DNA of 64,000 nucleotides. It comes from Blasia pusilla. Its lineage: Eukaryota > Marchantiophyta > Marchantiopsida > Blasiales. The notes under the pieces are model-generated. The model searched no databases. It had not been told where the DNA came from and worked only from the letters and a program-made list of their open reading frames with translations. Both the position numbers and the translations under genes were made by a program. The DNA is taken from positions 40,486,001-40,550,000 of the forward strand of contig CM114273.1 of the NCBI GenBank assembly GCA_050084515.1, read 5' to 3'. Shown one piece after another: positions 47,301-60,900 of this stretch (its first letter is position 1; each line of letters opens with the position of its first letter).

Positions 47301-50300
47301 GTAGGTCTTGAGTGCGTTGCAGATTGTCCTCCTTCACTGGTTTGCTTTTATCTGAAGCTGACAACCCCTCAAAATCCGACACATGTTCGACTTTTGCATC
47401 TACCTGACCCACATCATCTGTGAAATCTACATCAGACGTTTCTGGCAGTGGCAAGTCCTGTGCAGAGACAAGGGAAGAAGCGCTGGATGCTGTGGCGGTT
47501 GGTGAGTCATCTTCTTCCACTCCTTGAATGTTTCCCTCATCATCAAGGGACTCATTCTCTAACTCTTGAAGAACTGATTGGGAAGCACTCACTTTGCGCT
47601 CCTTTTGGCGAATCTTTTTCATGCGCTTTTTCTCAAGGAGTTTTGCCCGCCTGTAGAAAGGCAAAACAACTTCAGAAAGTTAGTGTCCCATTGAACCAGA
47701 TCTGAGACAAAACAAGCAAAGGAATCGAATCATACATATCAAGTAGATGGTTTACTTCTGTTGTGCAGCCTCCTCCTCCTTGAAAAGAGCTTGCTGGTTT
47801 CGCAATGCTTCTGCTTCTTTGTCAGCCATCCATGCTTTCACCTGCATATCAGAAGTCATCATTATCACGGTATTTTAGATTCCAAAAATAAGACAGATCA
47901 GGATGAAAATCATTACAAGGCCAGTCTCAAGCTTCTTTGCTAAATTCCGGTGGAAGGCATGAATCCACAGAAAAATCAAAGACTAATCGAACACGAGCTT
48001 AATCATGGGACTTAGCTGGGTTTTACGTGCATGTACATCGTACTGTACTCGTGATCAAATGTGATTTAAAAAAGGCCGTGCCAATGAATATTGACAGCAA
48101 AAAAACAGAAACCTTTTTGTTTTACAGTGGCTATCACCACCCACTCTCAACAATGCATGGAGTTGTGGAGGCTCACAGATCATAAAGACTTGGAAAATCC
48201 TCCGATGCAATCATCTTCAATGAGATCTCCAATCAAAGTCTTCTTCGCATCGCAAGAAAGGAAAAGAGAGAATAGAGGATACATGTACAAGAACTGATGT
48301 GACATGCTAGAAAAAGTGTCATCCTGGTGGTTCAAAATCAGTCTGACTGCCATTTTAGGGTGTATAGATTGGAAGATAATCACATCATATTGCCCACAAT
48401 GAGGAAGGGTCTAAGACTTTCCCTCTACAAACCCTACTGTGGTCAACCCAAGTCCTGTAACAGTCCTCAGAGAGATAAGTTAATTTTTCTATGGTAAAAA
48501 AAAATAAAGATACTGATAAGGGCGGTGAAGAGTATACCAATCTCAATTCTACGTGAAATCCCATGGAGGCCACGAGATTCTTCTCTTCTAGTCCAACCTT
48601 TGCAGCATCCCCATTGAATACAAAGCGCTGGTATGCTACAGATATCCCACCACTCAAAAAGGTCTTCTCACTCGCATCGTCCAAAATGCTGAGCAGCCGT
48701 TCTGAGGACAGGGGGAAAACGGGTACCTTGTTTTGTACAATATCCTGTATCCAACAAAACCTAAGGCATCACACTCACTTCCATCCAGACACATGTTCAG
48801 AACTTTCATATCACAAAGCCATTACATGAGCAAATAAAACACAGTAAATGTATTTGAGTTTGAGTTGAATTCGCTGTATGTGTCTGAAGCAAACAGGTTG
48901 GCAAACAAATCAATGGTAATCCCACCAATGGTCCACAACTGGTTTCCCTGGCCCTGCTAACCTCCACATTCAAATTTTTACATAGCCTTGGTACTTACAA
49001 GAAGTAATGCTCCAGCTTTGAGAATGCCTTGTGGCATTGAAGGTATTCCAGGTTGCTGAATATGACTTGCAAGGGCTTTGAGTAAAGATTCCCCAGATAA
49101 GTCCTGCACACAACAAACTACATCAATGATTCCCATAATAGCCTGAACAATCTTAGCCCCGCACCACTGGAAATTTTCTAATATGCTCAACATTAGATGA
49201 ATGGTATGCTACAGTTATTAGGGCTTCTCAAAATTAAAAAAGTTCCAGCCATACCTCTATTTCCATGTTTTCAAAGTGTACAATGTCACTAGCCTGCTCA
49301 GGAGTCAACTGCACAAGGAAGACACAGGGCAATTAGTCCTGCTTCGAACAAGTCACGTTGATAAAATTCAGTTCAGGGCCAATAGAAACAATGGACTTTA
49401 AAGGAAAGGAACTAGGCACTAAAATTAAGTGAAATGAAAGAAGATAGTCCTTCTCACAATTTACTGGGTGGATTTTCAAAATCTCACTTATATGGACACT
49501 GATTGCCTCGGCAATCTTAGCAAGACTGAGATTTCCAGTACATTGCCTACGACAACATTACAACTTAAATGAAATTAGTTCATACCTTGTCCCAAAATTC
49601 AGCCACTTTGGACCTCTCCTTGCTCAGATCCTTCTGTTAAGGTTGGAGAATCAGCAGTACATAGTTTCAAATGCCGAAAGCTCAACCACCTCACATATTG
49701 AACATACTGAATATACTGAAACTATATCCACCCAACATGTAGATGATGATAATGCTATTATAAGAGAACATAATTCCTCCATAAGATGTAATTTGTCTCA
49801 AGTATTCTAGAAAAAATTCCAGACAGCTCAAATAGAGAATCCTCAAGACATGGAGTAGGCTAAAACAAACCTTCTCAGGATTCAACGGTTTCCGGTGCAA
49901 TCTAACATGTCTTCGATAGTTTAGGGTTGAGCAGAACTCTCGGATGCACTTCTCACATTTTGTCATTACCACTTTGGAAGGGGACAAAAGAGGCCACCCT
50001 GGGAGATCTGAGGCCAGGTCACAAGTTACTGCTGCATTAAGATAGAGTTCAAACGTTTCCAAAGCTACCAAAGCAGAGCTATGCCATTTGACAATCTGCC
50101 ACAAAGATGTCACATGATTCATTTCCCTTGCAAGAGATTTCTGGTCATGGTGAATACGTTGACTACTCTACACAGAAGAATCCAAAGACTGCCAGTGGAA
50201 AGGAACAAGTGCCTTTCACAGAACTCACCTGTTCCCTTGGCAGCCGCTTGAGTGAAGGCAACCACTCCAGGTGGAACTTTCAAGGAGTGCTGGGAACCAC

Positions 50301-51770
50301 GCCCAAGGCCACCAACACCCTTTGCAGAGTTATTGATGTTGTCTTTCAAACCATCAAAATCACTTGGGTGACTGTCACCAGCTGAACATTCTTCTGATCC
50401 AACATCCCTTGCATCAGATCCACCATCTACTTTGAATCCTCTTGCAAACTTCCCTGCTACATGGTTCTCAAAGACATCAGGCCTCAGTCGCTGCAAAGGC
50501 TTTTCCCCAGGTCTGCCTGGGAAAGTAATATAGGGCTCACATCGAATTGTCTGCCTGATTAAGTTGTCGATAGACTCCTGCACCTTCCTGTTTTCAGCTT
50601 CATCCTTTGACTGCAGTTCCTCAAGAGGCTGGGGTTCAACTACTCTTCTTCCAGCCGGCTTCAAAACTCCCTTACCCTGTTTCCCAGCTTTTTTCTCTAC
50701 AGGCTTCTGCTTCACCTCATGACCACTATCGTTGGATCCATCCTTCATACGAGCAGCTGTCACAGCTACTCTTTTCTCCTCCTCTGGCATTTTACCTATG
50801 CCAGATTCCCCTGTGGTAGATGCCCTTAGCGTGTCCACCTTTGCCCCTCGTCTCTTCCGAAGCCCATTGACTTCTGCTTCCCTCTCCAGAAGATCACCTC
50901 CAGATTTGTTCTCACCGCTCAATATAACTTCCTTATCCTGTGAAGACTTAGTATCATCAGTCTGAACATGCGCAAGCAAAGCCTTCCTAAGCTCAGAGTC
51001 AACCACAGCCTTCATATCACAAGAAGCAGCAGTATGATCACAGCCCTCCGCTGTGGCACATCGATGTGTGCCTTCGACAACCTCTGAGATTTTCCCATCT
51101 TTACAGATGTCCTTAGCATGCTTTTCTTCCTCATCCACAGAAAAACTGTTGTCAATGGAAAGTCCTGCTTCAAGGTCCCTGAAGGCCACCTTACAACTAA
51201 CTTCCTGACACTCTCTGACATTCTCATCAGACTGCATAATACTTGCATGAGAACTGCAAAACAAATGAGAACTTGATTATAACAGAATCACATGGAGGAA
51301 AAGTTTGGAGTCATGCATGCTATGATGTCATATGCTTCACAAAAGCATAATCGAATATCCTTAGGTAATCCGTTATGAAACTGAATTGAAGTTCTGGACC
51401 ACCAAGCCTTAAAGGTAACGTCACTCATCTACCAAACCATTACATGAGCATGAGATCACTAGGATATTGTTAGTTAACCCAGAAAGTTTGTGAGAAGATT
51501 AACTTTAGACTGGTCAATTCTAACCTGATTGCATCATTTAAATTGATCTCACTACTGACCTGCTTGCACCAATTGTTTCAGGCAAAATCTGAAAGTTCTC
51601 AGAGGCTACTTGTGGAGTTGAAAATAGCTCGCCTCTTTCACAGTCAGCACTGGAATCGCTTTTCATCGGAGATCTTGGGCACTGAGCAGGGAGGATCAGA
51701 TCGATGGTGCACACTAAATGCTGATCCTCATTTGGGAAGATAGCGGGACAGGAGCAGCCCCAGCGCTTAC
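44341..51770 (-). CDS. Large C2H2 zinc-finger, coiled-coil protein of unknown role
   Basis: I reconstructed eleven exons: 51770-51560, 51253-50229, 50064-49871, 49633-49586, 49308-49255, 49103-48999, 48744-48538, 47841-47756, 47650-46453, 46321-45199 and 44978-44341. All have GT-AG borders, and all phases agree over 1,628 codons. Order: FPNEDQHLVCTIDLILPAQC near the start; acidic/basic low-complexity; ESIDNLIRQTIRCEPYITFP; one C2H2 finger (CEKC, twelve residues, HVRLH); short conserved exons (DLSKERSKVAEFWDK, LTPEQASDIVHFENMEIE); a helical basic stretch (KAWMADKEAEALRNQQA joined to KRAKLLEKKRMKKIRQKERK); long Ser-rich segments; FLNERWRYAVNNASVDEIL near the end. The basic coil suggests a nuclear protein, perhaps nucleic-acid bound. 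I recall similar plant proteins labelled 'stress response protein NST1-like', an automatic name. Exon 1 opens with a plausible acceptor, so the true start codon is probably further upstream and was not found. Confidence 0.8.
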
Positions 51771-53731
51771 CTACAGAGAAATTATTGTAAGCATCTTCCT
51801 CAGTGGTCTTGACATTTTGATCAGATAAGATCATCAGGGGTGGTTAACTGCTACGGCCATCAACCCACCAGGGGGGACTCATAACCGCTACAGGCACAAC
51901 CACCAATATCTTGCTTAAGAGCATAACAATTAATGGCCTCCACATCTGACCCCCACGACTTTGTTCAGAAATTTCCCATGGGATCCCCAACTGATCCCAG
52001 GTGGTCCCCTTATCAATGATTTCCTGCATGGTCCAGACCTGTGCCGAGAGAGCCACCTCCAGATACAGCAGAAGATACAGGCGACTGCATGCACCCATCT
52101 TTGGCACAAAGAGGAAACAGTTCTGAAGGGTTTGGTTCTTAAGTGAGACAAAAAACCTTCGAATGCATTGAAAGGTGTCCTCAGTAACAGGATTATTTTA
52201 TATCAGATAAAACATTCACTGATACAGAATTGTTTGGGGATTCTTCCCTGAAATCAGCTGATACGCTCGTGGGAAAAAGTGAGTTGATATCCCCTTCTCA
52301 CATTAAATGACCAGTCATGCCCAAGCCAAAGGTCCATAGATGGTATTAAAAGCTGGAATAGCCCAGAGTGAAACAGCTACTCCCCAGTAATTAGCTTGTC
52401 TTTGGAGATGATGCACCACGCCCTGTCGTGCTCATTCCTGGACCGTATGAAAGTTCTCATCACAAACCTAATGTGCTATCGACCATTCCTTGACAATGCC
52501 AGTGGACATGCCTACACGCCTCGTCAAAAATAGTGGGTCACGGTCTGGTTTCTCGAAGACAAAATTTACATTGATACTGCGGTATAACAGAATGCGGCAG
52601 TGGCATAAAATGGGATAAACTGATACCTATGGACACCGTCCATTAGATTGGCATAGAGATGATGAAAAATCATTCGACAAGGAAAGCGGGCCAGATCAAC
52701 CCAGTAGGGACTTGTCCAGAACGGATAACCTCAATCCTGCTTGACGTCACGGAGTTGGTGCTCTACACTCACTGCCAGTTAGGTTATGCCCTCGAATGCT
52801 TGATTTCGTAGAAGAATCGCAGCAGTGATGTGTTGAGATATTGCATAACATGAACGAGAATTGGCGGCATTAAAGATACGTAGGTATAACCAAGTTCGTG
52901 AAGGCGCATTGCAGGAGCTCGACCAATATTAGAAATGTTGGCAAGAACCCTCGCCGTTACTAGTGCAGAAAAAGTTGTTAAAAACTGAACAACAGAGAGT
53001 TAAATAGCCATACCAACAAACTAAAGTCCGCTCTGGTGACCGGCTCTGAGCAGAACATCGTTGGTCGTAAGGGACCTATTCGCAGACGAGAGGCAAAACA
53101 CTAGACATAACTGAAAAACGTCCGCAAAGATCAGGAACGACACACAGGTGCCGCAGACCGATCGTCAGTACCAACACGGGAATGGATCCTACTTGCAGTT
53201 CTTGAAAGAAACGTTTGGGTGCAGTTACATCACACCTAAGCCATGGCTCAGCTTCTTGATCTCCAGGGGCAAGACATACCAAAGACCAAAACCACAACGA
53301 CCTGAGCCGACCAACACTCGAGAATGACGCAGACAGTCCCTGAAGCACCGACGCTACAGCACTAAGATCGCCCCATTGAGGCCCGCCCTGTAGGACGATC
53401 TAGAGAGACCAGGCGCGGGAAGTTATGGCTGATTCTATCAACTACCGAAGGGGGTTCTCAAGGATATCTTCGCCACCAGTGTGCATCTCGCGGGAAGCAA
53501 TGGAGGTAGAAGAACGGAGAGGGAAGCGCAAGGACCTGGAGGGGTATATGATTCAATTTCCTACGGTAGATTAGCCTAGAAGCTCAATGCGCATTGAGAA
53601 AGTCTTTAAAAATAAAACTTTTTAATTAGAGCTATCATTTCTATCAAGAAATCGCACCAGAAGCTCTAGAGTCAACATTAGGGTTGGATGGAGAAGCGGT
53701 TCATCTTCCGTCTTCCGACGACATATTGATA

Positions 53732-53733
<2 letters not shown>

Positions 53734-53791
<58 letters not shown>
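53734..53791. repeat. (CT)29 microsatellite
   Basis: An uninterrupted CT repeat of 58 bp (GA on the minus strand) lies upstream of the zinc-finger gene, in what may be its promoter or 5' untranslated exon. GA/CT runs are common in plant 5' leaders. Confidence 0.95.
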
Positions 53792-53794
<3 letters not shown>

Positions 53795-53799
53795 CAGAA

Positions 53800-56400
53800 A
53801 AGTCTCTCGATGGACACACGAGGTCCCCCCACCCCACCCCACCCCTGCCTTCAGTCGCCTACAACCAGGATTCCCATGGTGCACCGAAGAATTGTCGGAA
53901 AATGCTTCGGTACATTATAACAAGTTCACTGCATCATCGCACCCGTACTGCCAAACCTCTACGGAGAAGCTTCTAGAGGAAGAAAATTCCTTTCACGAGG
54001 ACTTACCACGGTATTCAAGAACAGAAGTTCGCGGCACAAATCTCCCTCCCAGAAGTTAGCGGCGAACCGAGGCGCTCTCTCCAAGACCTGTCCAATAAGT
54101 ATGTTCTGCACTCTTCAGAACGGTTTTGATATGAGGCATAGCTCCTTAGCTGACGGCAATAAATGTTTATCTTCACAGCAAACAAATCCTGTCGTACAAG
54201 TCAAGACAACTGCTTCGACATTCTTCAAAAATAAAGGGAGTTCATTAGAACGATTGATCACCATCTGAGATCTTCGACGCCTCAGCTTCCACACAAAAAA
54301 TCGGCCCCAATCCTTCCAGATATACAGAGCTGCGCACTACGTTCCTCAGATTCCAGCTGACATCTACTAACCGTACGCTCTTCCTATAGAGCCGCAGAAT
54401 CAACCCAAAGCTCCAGCTCCCCGCCCGCGAAATGATTCGGTGAAGAATGAGGATATTGAGAAACTAGAAAGTACACTAGAGGTACTATGTTAGATCTCTA
54501 ATGTCCAGGAAATCGAAGAGACCGTCAGAGGCGTCGGACGACACTTGTCCGCTTTCCACTTGACCACGAAGTGTGACCTTCACCAGTTAGGGAACATTAG
54601 ACAAGTAACTGTAGAGATCGAAAAATCTAGAAACTTGGTCGGGTTCTCCACTCCGTCCCTAACAATGAGCTGTCGCGATACGATCAGAGAAATGATCGGG
54701 ACTATGAACTGATAACAGACACAGCTCCTACAACCAGGATGCCAAGAACAAGAAAAGAAGCCCACTGTCAAACTCGTCTCCGGAGAAAAGTCAGCAAAAA
54801 CAGAGATCAGATGTTGCGATCTGCTTCTTTGCCGCCCAAGACAGCAGAAGGTAGAAGGGTAGACAGAAAGAAGGCTCGTCACAAAAGAGAGCAGCGATCA
54901 GGCCGGATAAGCCAACCGTGGGAGAAGATGGACTGAAAGGGAAACCAAGTAGTTGTAAAGAAAAGAAGATATAGAAGGGAGCGAATTCGTACCACCAAAA
55001 ACTCGGTACATGCACTACGAGAGGGAGGGATGATGGATGGGATGAGAGGAGACGTGATGATCGCTGCCTGCAAACCCCGACCTAAATCACAGATCCTTAT
55101 TGTGTATGATCCAGATATTCAAAAGCGGCACTATAGCCGCGGGAATGAAGATTGTGAAGGCCTGGATTTCGGCAGCCGTAAGAAATGACAGTAGGTGTGC
55201 CCTTAAAATATTCCTTCTTCTTTCTTCTTTGACAAATCGGTCTGGTAGATCAGACACAGCGGACGCACAAACAATCCGAACGGAACCCGGTCGATCAGCG
55301 AGAAGGAGGAGCAGAAGCACCAGAACCAGCACCAGCAACACAACAGCAAAGTATCATGGCGCCAAGACAAGACGCGCAGAACTGCTCACCCCGCGCCTCC
55401 CCCGTAGCTGCCAGCTGCTGGTTCGCCCACTTCCACACCTCTCCCGAGCCTCAGCTCCTCGCTTCCCTTCGACTCTCCTTTCCCCCTCCTCGAGCGCCTG
55501 CCACGAGCCTGGACCCTAACCAGACAGTTTTGTCGACACAGATAGCGGAAGAACAATGTCCTCCATTTCAGGAGCACATGTTCGGTTGGTTGGTCTGTCT
55601 GCGCGCACTCTCCACCAGCAGCAGCAGCACTACTGCCATCTCTCCGCCTCCTGGAGAATCCGTGTCCGTGTCGGAGAGATATCGTGATACCGAAGCTTTT
55701 CGCGTACGCGATGACAACACGAATCGCTCGTTTCGTTTCTTCCTTCCGTCTGGCAAATGTCGAAACGCATTAGGCTCCCGCAGTCTGAACGCGCAGCACG
55801 TTGCGGTCGCCAGATCCAGCTCGCAAGAGCGAACGGAGCGGACCCATCTACCACTACACACTACTCTCTGTAGCTCCGTAGGCCGATGGGGAGTGTTCTT
55901 TTTCGTGCAGTAAAAAAATACTCCTTACGAGCGACGCAAATCTAGAAAACCCTCCGCGCGATGTGACCCATGTACGTAATAATCATGAGGAGATGACCTA
56001 AGCTGTCGCCCAGCCTCGGCGAGCCCGGACTTTATCCACCGAAGCGCGCACCTGCCCGCTCTGGAGCCTGGTCCCAGCGCCACCTGCCCCGGCGTGGACA
56101 AACACGAGTATGGGACTGAGTGGGTAACAAGTCGTAACAGGCCTGCTCTACTCGACGGTCGTCTTTCCGTACCTACGGTTGCGGTCCGGCAATCCCGAAG
56201 GCCCTGCCTCTTCTTCCCGCCGCAGGAGGTCGTTTTGAGTTCCAGCACTATGGCCCGCGGACGGGACCGGTGATCGGCGGTTTCGGCACGATGGAGCCCT
56301 GACGACGGGCGATCGCAGGTCATAAAGCCTCGTACTCGACCAGCCGCCAATAGGGTTACTGATCTGATATACGACGGGCGCGGGAAATCATGGTTACGAA
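53800..56400 (-). promoter_or_regulatory. GC-richer upstream region of the zinc-finger gene
   Basis: Composition rises well above the AT-rich surroundings, with many CpG and short overlapping frames on both strands but no recognisable protein. This is the likely place of the first, possibly coding, exon and promoter of the minus-strand gene at 44-52 kb. A second gene on either strand cannot be excluded. Confidence 0.3.
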
Positions 56401-56520
56401 GTATGTCGTGAATGTACGTTCGAGCCCTTTTCGCCCTTACTATCCCATATTTAATGTCAACTGTAAAGTGTTAATACTAACGCAGGTTTCGGTTCCGATG
56501 GGATCTAGGGTTAAGATCGT

Positions 56521-56975
56521 TTCTTTCCTAGTTTTCAAACCAGTATTTAATATTTCTCTGTGAAACTCGTCATTCACTGCCAATAATTCCGAATTTTTCA
56601 GCACTTCTTCCTTATTCATGCTTAATAGTTACCATAATTTCTCGGATTATTACGACTTGATCTCTGAACTTAACAGCTAATGCTCGATTGCCCTAATTTC
56701 TCGGATTATTAAGCCTTCATCTCTGAACTTATAAGCTAACTCAAATTTCAGCCGAAGAATTAAAACAGGATTAATTTCTTTTCTAATTTTCAAGCCAGTA
56801 TTTTATATTTCTCTGTGAATTTCGTTGTTCACTGCTACTTATTCCGAATTTTCCAGCAGTTCTTCCGTATGCATGCTTAATAATTACCCTAATTTCTCGG
56901 ATTATTACGCCTCAATCTCTGAACTTATAAACTAACTCAAGTTTCAGCCAAAGAATTAAAACAGGATTAAATAAC
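56521..56975. repeat. Tandem duplication, unit about 255 bp
   Basis: TTCTTTCCTAGTTTTCAA..CCAGTATTTAATATTTCTCTGTGAAACTCGT at 56521 recurs at 56776 with a few changes. The inner block CTAATTTCTCGGATTATTA...TCTCTGAACTTA occurs three times (about 56634, 56694 and 56889), so the first unit holds a further internal duplication. No coding frame crosses it. Confidence 0.8.
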
Positions 56976-58056
56976 ATTTTCCATTTCAGAAATCAGTCCC
57001 ACGTTGGCGACTGAACTGGGACACAGCTAGACGTGGATTTGCGTCATTAAAGCCATATTAAATAGGAAGTGAGAAACTCCGAACCGCAGTAAAGAGCACG
57101 TATATCATCTCTTCCCACACGCGGCTCTTTTCTCGGGGTTCACCATGGGGAAAAATGTATTTTGCGTGACATATTTTAATTGTTTTTATTTATAATCTTC
57201 CATCTAAATTACAAAATAAATTAAAATCCATACCCTCAACTGAATATCTTCACTAGTGCTAAAAATGATGGACGGGGGTATTCAAGGAAGACGAATTTGA
57301 GTTTACCACATAGATGGTCTTTCAATGTTTCAATCGTAATTGTTTGATTTCTATTCCGGCCTCTACATGGAACTGTTGTTCTTTTGTTCTTCATGCAGCA
57401 TTCCTACCTGTGTGGATCCCACTCACCATTCACCACTCATAATCTCTTTCTACGCGCGTGATTCTCTATCCCTCTCAAAGGGATAGTACATTGGTCCCCC
57501 TAAACTTTAGGTTTTTGGTTTTTCACTTGTGTTGAGGTTTGCCAAAGTTCTTGGGATCTTTGAGCCGTATGCTTCCATGAACATGCTCATAGATCTCTAA
57601 ATACAATTTCACATTTTGCGTCATTTTTGTGGTTTGGGGTGGTCTTTCCTAACCACATCAAAATCTTCCCATTTTCTCCTCGTAACCTCTTTTTTGGTAT
57701 TTCCAATTTCCTCACTTTAATTTCTCCTTAGCATTAGTTTTATGCATGTTTAGTCATGTTATGATGTTACAATCATCTTAGGGAGTTGTTCTTAACACAC
57801 CAAGTGAAACAATACCTAAATAAAATGAGATAGGAGAACACATCCAAAAAACCATAAAGGGGGACTCGATGAGTTGAGAATTACAAGGCCACGCACGGTA
57901 GGGGGTAGAAGAAAAAGCGGAGGGAAGATGAACCTCAATAAATATGCATGATGGAAAACCCATCCTACAAACAAAAGAGGGGGACTCAAAGAGTCAAGTA
58001 TCCAAAGGAAAAAGGGTAACATCTACAAGCTAAACTCACCAACAACATAAATGATA

Positions 58057-58229
58057 CTCGTATAGAGTTTGTGCAATGCAAAGAAGTGAAAGGACTAATG
58101 ATGTTGCGCACAAATTCAAAAAAAAATGTTGCCCGTAATATGAGAAATATTTTCTTGTTGCCCAATTTCCACGTGTCAAACATACGGGTGTTTTCAAATC
58201 AAGAGGGCACTCTCCAATGATAATATAGA
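58057..58229 (-). mobile_element. Short Helitron in copy 1 of the 1.4-kb duplication
   Basis: On the minus strand it starts A|TCTATATTATCATTGGAGAG and has the CTCTTGATTTGAAAACACC block. The 3' end is CGAG instead of CTAG. It occupies the same position as the copy at 59371. Confidence 0.55.
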
Positions 58230-59370
58230 TATAGATTACCTACAGCTAAAATAACGTAACTACCACTAAGAGGGCCTATAGCAATGGCCTCTCCCACGGC
58301 CTGAGCTCGCTTCAAAAGCTCATTGGCTTGGGCACATAACCAATCTATGGAGACTCGATGTCTACAATAGAGGACCACAATAGCTACAGATAACTCGTTT
58401 CTTGAGTTGAGATAATGAGTGTACTACATGAGGAACGAGCCAACCCTCTATCCCATAACCCATACATCTGTATGGCTAGTGGGATAAATCTATGTCCTTC
58501 ATGAAGACCACTATTATGTTGGTCTTCTTCCCTAATACTGCTGCTCCTTGCAACAATCTCCCTTATGCCACCACGTGTGTCGAAACATACTATCACATAG
58601 AATCTCCAACTATGATATCGATCACTACCACTTGAATCTCCCATGTCATATGAAGACCAGTTCGAATGAAGGAATCATATATGGAGTAGTGTCACTCTCT
58701 CTACACATGAGATTTACTCGTGCAATCCATATAAAATACGATATTATGGACATCATCATGAGTGGGAGTCCTCTCACCACCAATTGGATAGTGTGTCAAA
58801 TACACACCAAAAGAATATAAGCTTTGAAGACATTTGTAATGTATCAAACTAACCATAAATGGTTGGGGGAAGCTTAGGCAAAGTGATATTGTTGTGGTGA
58901 AAGTAAGTGGTACGATTTAGAAACCCCAAAATGAGGGATGAGCCTCCTTTCCAAAGCAAGCAAGAGCAAATACATGCTTGAATGTCATTGGAAGGTCTCC
59001 ATCAGACATAAAACTACCTCAAAGTGGATTCCATCAAAGAAGACAAGTGTACAACCCTCCAATGCATAAGTTTAACTTCATTTTTCTCCTCACACCCTCT
59101 TTTTTGGTATTTCCAATTTCCTCATTTTAATTTCTCTTGAAGTATTAGTTCTATGCATGTTTAGTCATGTTATGATGTTATAACTATCTTAAGGAGTTGT
59201 TCTTTTCATACCAAGTGAAACAATACCTAAATAAAACAAGATAGGAGAACACATCCAAAATACCTACAAGAAGGACTGGAAGAGTTAAGAACTACAAGGC
59301 TACCCACGGTAGGAGACAAAGGAAGAAGGGGAACGTCTACAAGTTAAACTCACCAACAATATAAATGATA

Positions 59371-59544
59371 CTAGCATAGAGCCCATGCGAAGCACGGAAG
59401 TGAAGGGACTAACGATGTTGTAGACATATTCAAAAAAAATTGTATTGCCTGTAGTATGAGAAATATTTTCTTGTTTCCCAATTGCCATGTGTCAAACAGA
59501 CAAGTGTTTGCAAATTCAGATGGCATTTCCAATAATAATATAGA
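59371..59544 (-). mobile_element. Short Helitron in copy 2 of the 1.4-kb duplication
   Basis: On the minus strand it runs from A|TCTATATTATTATTGGAA to GCATGGGCTCTATGCTAG|T. A GCAT/ATGC hairpin sits next to the terminal CTAG, and A and T flank it. It is 174 bp and fits all Helitron end rules. Confidence 0.65.
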
Positions 59545-60900
59545 TACAGATTACCTACACTTGAAGAAATATAACTACCAGTAAGAGGGCCTCTAGCAAT
59601 GGCCTCTCCCATAGTCTGAGCTTGCCTCAAATGCTCATTGGCTTGGACACACAACAAATCTATGGAGACTCGATATCTACATTACACGATCGCAATAGCT
59701 ACAAATAACTCATTTCTCGAGTGGAGATAACTAGCGTACTCCATGAAGAAAGAGTCAAACCTCTACCCCATAACACATACATCTCTATGGCTAGTTTGAT
59801 AAATCTATGTCCTTCATGAAGACCACTATTAGGTTAGTCTTCTTTGCTAGTATTGTTGCTCCTTGCAGCAATCTCCCTTGACCCACCACGCGTGTCGGAA
59901 CATACTATCACATAAAATCTCCAACTATGATATCAATCACTACCACCTCAATATCCTATTATTTGAAGACCGATATGAACGAGGAAATCATGTATGGAGT
60001 AGTGCCACTCTCTCTACACATGAGATTTACTTTAACGAGCAATATAGAACACGATATTATTGACATCATCATGAGTGGGTTCCTCTCACCATCAATTGGA
60101 TAGTGTGTCAAATACACACCAAAAGAATATAGCCTTTGAAGACACTCACAATGTATCAAACTAACCACAAATGGTTGGGGGAAGCTTAGGAAAATCCATA
60201 TTGTTGTAGTGAAAGTAAGTGGTGCGATACAAAAATCTTAAACTTGTATAATCAATGCGTAAAAAATGGTCAACTCTATTATAAAATAAATAGGTAAACA
60301 ACTGAGGGGGTGAGCCCCCTTTTCAAAGCAAGAGCAAATACATGCTTGAACCTCCATGGGAAGATCCCCATCAGACATAAAAACTACCTCATAGTAGGTT
60401 TCCATCGAAGAAGACTAGTGTATTCCCCTATGATGCATGAGTTTAAGTTACCTCCCAAAATGATAATTAGCTCTCAAATTGATCAAGTGTCATTTTAAAT
60501 CAACTTCAAGCAATCTTATTGGCTCATAAGGCAAACGCTCCTATCAATTAAGAGTGCAAGGTTTCAAGAGGAGAAGAGTTTGAAAATGAAGGGGCACTCT
60601 CCAATAATCAAAGAAGTTTGGAGCCCACCTTGATTACGGCCCCTACAATAAGGCGATTCCGATCGCAGAGCTTGCAGAAAGCAAGATACTTTGATGGTTT
60701 TTAACCATGGATATGAACTTTTAAACATCAGATGGATGTGTATCCATCGTATTGGGATAATGCTCTCTATAGGGTTATTTCAAGCCTTAATAGGGTTTTT
60801 TATAGCTTTATTCCATTAATGGGCTTATTTCTAGCCACACCCTCTTACCTCTTCGGCTATATTAATTCCTGATACGAACCTCCAAACTATATTCTCTGAA

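Larger units (their letters stand above)
57675..60460 (-). repeat. Tandem duplication of about 1.4 kb with LINE tail and Helitron
   Basis: Copy 1 is about 57675-59080 and copy 2 about 59085-60460. Both start with CCTCTTTTTTGGTATTTCCAATTTCCTCA (57686 and 59096, 1410 bp apart). Both end with the TCAGACATAAAA.CTACCTCA block and GATGCAT..GTTTAA. Each contains one short Helitron at the same place. On the minus strand each encodes pieces such as GLHEGHRFI.LAI.MY and, in copy 2, YRVSIDLLCVQANEHLRQAQ. These resemble the LINE tail at 29.2 kb (DGFIPFAVEVF, CISVALQCAQALALIRRA). Confidence 0.7.

Noticed and set aside
49691-50122. Zinc-finger exon starting at the acceptor GGCAG before ATTGTC (50098)
   Set aside because: This acceptor is out of phase with the strong donor at 50228. 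The acceptor TTTGGTAG at 50065 restores the frame.
55356-55913. 185-codon plus-strand frame
   Set aside because: Ser/Pro/Arg-rich frame in GC-rich upstream DNA, with rival frames on both strands and no domain.
56100-56140. GGTAACAAGTCGTAACAG-like string resembling the 3' part of small-subunit rRNA
   Set aside because: Only about 15 bases resemble it and the surroundings do not; treated as chance.
55925-56350. 141-codon minus-strand frame
   Set aside because: GC-rich composition alone explains the open frame; Arg/Gly/Ser-rich and without motifs.
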